DNA from: Zoroaster sp. YZ-2022
Lineage: Eukaryota > Echinodermata > Asteroidea > Forcipulatida > Zoroasteridae
Length of the DNA: 64,000 bases
Reading direction: 5' to 3'
NCBI GenBank assembly: GCA_029582265.1
Contig: CM055821.1
Coordinates: 40,619,004-40,683,003, forward strand
The notes under the pieces were generated by a model, which searched no databases, was not told where the DNA came from, and saw only the letters and a list, made by a program, of their open reading frames with translations. Of this stretch, positions 58,701-64,000 are shown one piece after another. A program made the position numbers and the translations under genes. The first letter of the stretch is position 1, and every line of letters starts with the position of its first letter.

Positions 58701-59226
58701 CCCCCAGCCAAGGTCCGTTCCCCCCGGGTGCCCCCAATTCAGAATTTTGAAAAAATAGGTCCCTATTTGAGAATGCAGGATTCAAGTATTGACATGCCCT
58801 CTAGTTCCCCCTGAAAATCAGGCACGTAGCCACGGGGGGCACGTGCCCCCCCAAAAATGTCAGAGTTTCAAAAATTCAAAGAGGTGGGCCATCCCCCCCA
58901 TACCAACAAATAATTGTGCGAAATATTCTGGCTCACAAGAGCATGCACGGAATGTGCCCCCCAAAAATTCCAACTCTGGCTACGTGCCTACTGAAAATTG
59001 GACCGTAGTTACGCCACTGCTCAATCAGTAATATTTTGACGATACTCCCACTGCTGTGACATTATTCACCTTCCTGTTCTCCATCTTGAATTTGACGTTG
59101 AATGATACACAGCGCCTCGTGGGGGACTTGACCTTAAATCATGTCTTTTTTATACACTTTCATAGTAAAATTCTACTAAACAAATGTAAAAAAATTTTTT
59201 TATAACATAAGTAAAACTTAATACAC
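55720..59226. repeat. Non-satellite segment of the right arm (LINE-free)
   Basis: Reverse complement of 31049-40616 lacking the LINE; 3.5 kb. A 100-codon plus frame (57461-57763) is partly broken by indels in the other arm and shows replacement changes, so I do not call a gene. The empty LINE target is at 58288-58302. Confidence 0.85.
58664..59019. mobile_element. hAT MITE, right-arm copy
   Basis: Reverse-complement partner of 31256-31602 with the same 8-bp duplication, here CTCAATCA (58656-58663, 59020-59027). Confidence 0.9.
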
Positions 59227-59245
59227 ACTTTTATATCTAAATTAA

Positions 59246-59755
59246 AGAGGCACTCTAAGGTCAAATTCAGTTTTGTGATGCACTCATTTTCCAATAGATA
59301 GAGTCCTTATTAAAGTGTGAAAAAAAATACAAGTCTCTAACTTCACTTTAAAGTGGTGTAACATATCATTTTATTTGATACCCTTTCAGAGCGATATTTG
59401 AAACATGACGTCACTATTTTCTTACGGTAAATGAGTCTGTAACATTCCATACAGGAATTTTTTGTTTGTCAAAAAGTCAATATCAACGCCGATTTGATCA
59501 AATATTGTGGAGATTCAGGAATGAACTGCAAATTCACCGTACAAAAATGTAGAGATCCATTTATTTGAAATGTGACGTCACTGTTGTATTTGGATGTTAA
59601 CAAATTTCACACAGGAAGGTTATCAAATAAAATGACATTTTACATCATTTTAACGTGAGGTTAGAGAATAATTTTTTTTGTAATTTTTTCACACTTTAAT
59701 AAGGACTCTAGTTATTGGAAAATCACAAAACTAAATTTGACCTTAGAGCCCCTCT
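59246..59755. mobile_element. 510-bp TTAA MITE, right-arm copy
   Basis: Partner of 30520-31029, flanked by TTAA at 59242-59245 and 59756-59759 inside an inverted satellite monomer. Confidence 0.85.
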
Positions 59756-62700
59756 TTAAAGCTTAGGTTCTCCCCGTTCAGAAAAACACCATACTTTTGA
59801 ATTTGGATAATTATTTCGTACCTTAAATGGCCTCCATGTACACTTAGCCCTCTGTAAAATATGGTCAACTTGCATGCGCTTTCACCCCAAACAATACAGC
59901 ACTATACAGTTCTACTAAAAAAAACATTTCTAGGGTTGGGAATAACTTTTAAGGTTTTCAAGGGAGGCCGATAATTTTATATCTAAATTAAAGCTTACGT
60001 TTTCCCCTTTCAGAAAAACACCATACTTTTCCATTTGGATAATTATTTCGTACCTTAAACGGCCTCCATGGACACTTAGCCCTCTGTAAAATACGGTCAA
60101 CTTGCATGGGCTTTCACCTCAAACAATACAGTACTATACAGTGTTACAAAAAAAAACATTTCTAGGGTTGAGAATAACTTTTAAGGTTTTCAAGGGAGGC
60201 CGATACTTTTATATCTAAATTAAAGCTTAGGTTCTCCCCTTTCAGAAAAACACCTTACTTTTGAATTTGGATAATTATTTCGTACCTTAAACGGCCTACA
60301 TGGACACTTGGCCCTCTGTAAAATACCGTCAACTTGCATGCGGTTTCACCGGAAACAATAGAGTACTATACAGTGTTACAAAAAAAAGATTTCTAGGCTT
60401 GGGTATAACTTTTAAAGTTTTCAAGGGAGGCCGATAATTTTATATCTAGATTAAAGCTTAGGTTCTCCTATTTCAGAAAAACATCATACTTTTGAATTTG
60501 GATAATTATTTCGTACATTAAATGGCCTCCATGGACACTTATCCCTCTGTAAAATACGGTCAACTTGCATGCGGTTTCACCGCAAACAATACAGCACTAT
60601 ACATTCTTACGAAATAAAACATTTCTAGGGTTGGGAATAACTTTTAAAGTTTTCAAGGGAGGCCGATAATTTTATATGTAAATTAAAGCTTAGGTTCTCC
60701 TCCTTCAGAAAACCATACCTTTTGAATTTGGATAATTATTTCGTACGTTAAATGGCCTCCATGGACACTTAGCCCTCTGTAAAATACGGTCAACTTGCAT
60801 GCGGTTTCACCCCAAACAATACAGCACTATACAGTTCTACTAAAAAAAACATTTCTAGGGTTGGGAATAACTGTTAAAGTTTTCAAGGGAGGCCGATAAT
60901 TTTATATCTAAATTAAAGCTTACGTTCTCCCCTTTCAGAAAAACACCATACTTTTGAATTTGGGTAATTACTTCGTACCTTAAACGGCCTCCATGGACAC
61001 TTAGCCCTCTGTAAAATACCGTCAACTTGCATGCGGTTTCACCACAAACAATACAGCACTATACAGTGTTACAAAAAAAACATTTCTAGGGTTGGGAATA
61101 GTAACTTTTAAAGTTTTTAAGGGAGGCCGATAAATTTATATCTAAATTAAAGCTTAGGTTCTCCTCTTTCAGAAAAACACCATATTTTTGAATTTGGGTA
61201 ATTACTTCGTACCTTAAACGGCCTCCATGGACACTTAGCCCTCTGTAAAATACCGTCAACTTGCATGCGGTTTCACCACAAACAATACAGCACTATACAG
61301 TGTTACAAAAAAAACATTTCTAGGGTTGGGAATAACTTTTAAAGTTTTCAAGGGAGGCCGATAATTTTATATCTAAATTAAAGCTTAGGTTCTCCCCTTT
61401 CAGAAAACACCTTACTTTTGAATTTGGATAATTATTTCGTACCTTAAACGGCCTCCATGGACACTTAGCCCTATGTAAAATACGGTCAACTTGCATGCAG
61501 TTTCGCTGCAAACAATACAGCACTATACAGTCCTACTAAAAAAAAACATTTCTAGGGTTGGGAATAACTTTTAAAGATTTCAAGGGAGGCCGATGATTTT
61601 ATATCTAAATTAAAGCTTAGGTTCTCCTCTTTCAGAAAGACACCATACTTTTGAATTTGGAAAAGTTTTTCGTGTCTTAAACTGCCTCCCTGGACACTTA
61701 GCCCTATGTAAAATACGGTCAACTTGCATGCAGTTTCGCTGCAAACAATACAGCACTATACAGTCCTACTAAAAAAAAACATTTCTAGGGTTGGGAATAA
61801 CTTTTAAAGATTTCAAGGGAGGCCGATGATTTTATATCTAAATTAAAGCTTAGGTTCTCCTCTTTCAGAAAACCACCATACTTTTGAATTTGGATGATTA
61901 TTTCGTACATTAAACGGCCTCCATGGACACTTATCCCTCTGTAAAATACGGTCAACTTGCATGCGGTTTCACCGCAAACAATACAGCACTATACATTCTT
62001 ACGAAATAAAACATTTCTAGGGTTGGGAATAACTTTTAAAGTTTTCAAGGGAGGCCGATAATTTTATATGTAAATTAAAGCTTAGGTTCTCCTCCTTCAG
62101 AAACCACCATACTTTTGAATTTGGATAATTATTTCGTACGTTAAATGGCCTCCATGGACACTTAGCCCTCTGTAAAATACGGTCAACTTGCATGCGGTTT
62201 CACCCCAAACAATACAGCACTATACAGTTCTACTAAAAAAAACATTTCTAGGGTTGGGAATAACTGTTAAAGTTTTCAAGGGAGGCCGATAATTTTATAT
62301 CTAAATTAAAGCTTACGTTCTCCCCTTTCAGAAAAACACCATACTTTTGAATTTGGGTAATTACTTCGTACCTTAAACGGCCTCCATGGACACTTAGCCC
62401 TCTGTAAAATACCGTCAACTTGCATGCGGTTTCACCACAAACAATACAGCACTATACAGTGTTACAAAAAAAACATTTCTAGGGTTGGGAATAGTAACTT
62501 TTAAAGTTTTTAAGGGAGGCCGATAAATTTATATCTAAATTAAAGCTTAGGTTCTCCTCTTTCAGAAAAACACCATATTTTTGAATTTGGGTAATTATTT
62601 CGTACCTTAAACGGCCTCCATGGACACTTAGCCCTCTGTAAAATACCGTCAACTTGCATGCGGTTTCACCACAAACAATACAGCACTATACAGTGTTACA

Positions 62701-64000
62701 AAAAAAACATTTCTAGGGTTGGGAATAGTAACTTTTAAAGTTTTCAAGGGAGGCCGATAATTTTATATCTAAATTAAAGCTTAGGTTCTCCCCTTTCAGA
62801 AAACACCTTACTTTTGAATTTGGATAATTATTTCGTACCTTAAACGGCCTCCATGGACACTAGCCCTATGTAAATACGGTCAACTTGCATGCAGTTTCGC
62901 TGCAAACAATACTGCACTATACAGTCCTACTAAAAATAAACATTTCTAGGGTTGGGAATAACTTTTAAAGATTTCAAGGGAGGCCGATGATTTTATATCT
63001 AAATTAAAGCTTAGGTTCTCCTCTTTCAGAAAGACACCATACTTTTGAATTTGGAAAAGTTTTCGTGTCTTAAACTGCTCCCTGGACACTTAGCCCTATG
63101 TAAAATACGGTCAACTTGCATGCAGTTTTCGCTGCAAACAATACAGCACTATACAGTCCTACAAAAAACATTTCTAGGGTTGGGAATAACTTTTAAAGAT
63201 TTCAAGGAGGCCGATGATTTTATATCTAAATTAAAAGCTTAGGTTCTCCCTCTTCAAAAACCACCATACTTTTGAATTTGGATGATTATTTCGTACATTA
63301 AACGGCCTCCATGGACACTTATCCCTCTGTAAAATACGGTCAACTTGCATGCGGTTTCACCGCAAACAATACAGCACTATACATTCTTACGAAATAAAAC
63401 ATTTCTAGGGTTGGGAATAACTTTTAAAGTTTTCAAGGGAGGCCGATAATTTTATATGTAAATTAAAGCTTAGGTTCTCCTCCTTCAGAAACCACCATAC
63501 TTTTGAATTTGGATAATTATTTCGTACGTTAAATGGCCTCCATGGACACTTAGCCCTCTGTAAAATACGGTCAACTTGCATGCGGTTTCACCCCAAACAA
63601 TACAGCACTATACAGTTCTACTAAAAAAAACATTTCTAGGGTTGGGAATAACTGTTAAAGTTTTCAAGGGGCCGATAATTTTATATCTAAATTAAAGCTT
63701 ACGTTCTCCCTTTCAGAAAAACACCATACTTTTGAATTTGGGTAATTTCGTACCTTAAACGGCCTCCATGGACACTTAGCCCTCTGTAAAATACGGTCAA
63801 CTTGCATGCGGTTTCACCACAAACAATACAGCACTATACAGTGTTACAAAAAACATTTCTAGGGTTGGGAATAGTAACTTTTAAAGTTTTTAAAGGAGGC
63901 CGATAAATTTATATCTAAATTAAAGCTTAGGTTCTCCTCTTTCAGAAAAACCCATATTTTTGAATTTGGGTAATTACTTCGTACCTTAAACGGCCTCCAT
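59756..64000 (-). repeat. Outer right satellite array, inverted
   Basis: About 18 monomers running to the window edge. The variant acattcttacgaaataaaac occurs at 60601, 61992 and 63381, steps of 1391 and 1389 bp, so the local higher-order unit is six monomers. The stretch around 60000-61900 matches 42700-44500 inverted, including the rare cttggccctctg and gcctccctgg variants. Confidence 0.95.

Overview
The window looks like nuclear DNA of an AT-rich, transposon-dense animal, most likely a marine invertebrate (ambulacrarian, cephalochordate or lophotrochozoan; I cannot decide between them). The evidence is GT-AG introns, an NHL-repeat exon and a CUB-domain gene of metazoan type, tRNA-derived SINEs, Gypsy, Jockey-like and I-like retroelements, many TIR transposons, and a satellite with higher-order repeats. 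Nothing is prokaryotic: there are no operons and no CRISPR array.

1-12.4 kb: an 84-bp minisatellite interrupted by a short TIR element, a 2.8-kb hAT-type element with a second TIR element nested in it, a 400-bp MITE, then the last exon of an NHL-repeat protein on the + strand. A defective 5.05-kb Gypsy retrotransposon sits in what was probably that gene's 3' UTR. Its gag and pol overlap at a convincing -1 frameshift signal, but pol is broken and the integrase is gone.

12.4-30 kb: the - strand carries a multi-exon CUB-domain gene. Four exons (27984-28165, 27004-27087, 21806-21893, 19600-19700) join with matching phases and give one full CUB domain plus the start of a second; a fifth exon at 13011-13122 may or may not belong. 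The introns hold SINEs, MITEs, an 80-bp minisatellite and a 3.1-kb element whose ends are packed with the palindrome CCAATTGG. On the same stretch lie a 5'-truncated Jockey-like LINE, an 81-bp minisatellite and a tandem duplication carrying a Penelope-like, hammerhead-like insertion.

30.2-64 kb: a large inverted repeat. Each arm holds a ~3.5-kb non-satellite segment embedded in arrays of a ~230-bp satellite. The arms face each other across a 500-N gap at 51105-51604. Both arms share two older MITE insertions, but only the left arm has a ~6.06-kb I-like LINE with a perfect 15-bp target-site duplication; the right arm keeps the empty site. The satellite shows 5- and 6-monomer higher-order periods, and its sequence becomes indel-rich toward the gap, so part of the palindrome may reflect assembly.

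Most of the window is repeats and their relics. The host genes supported are the NHL exon and the CUB gene.
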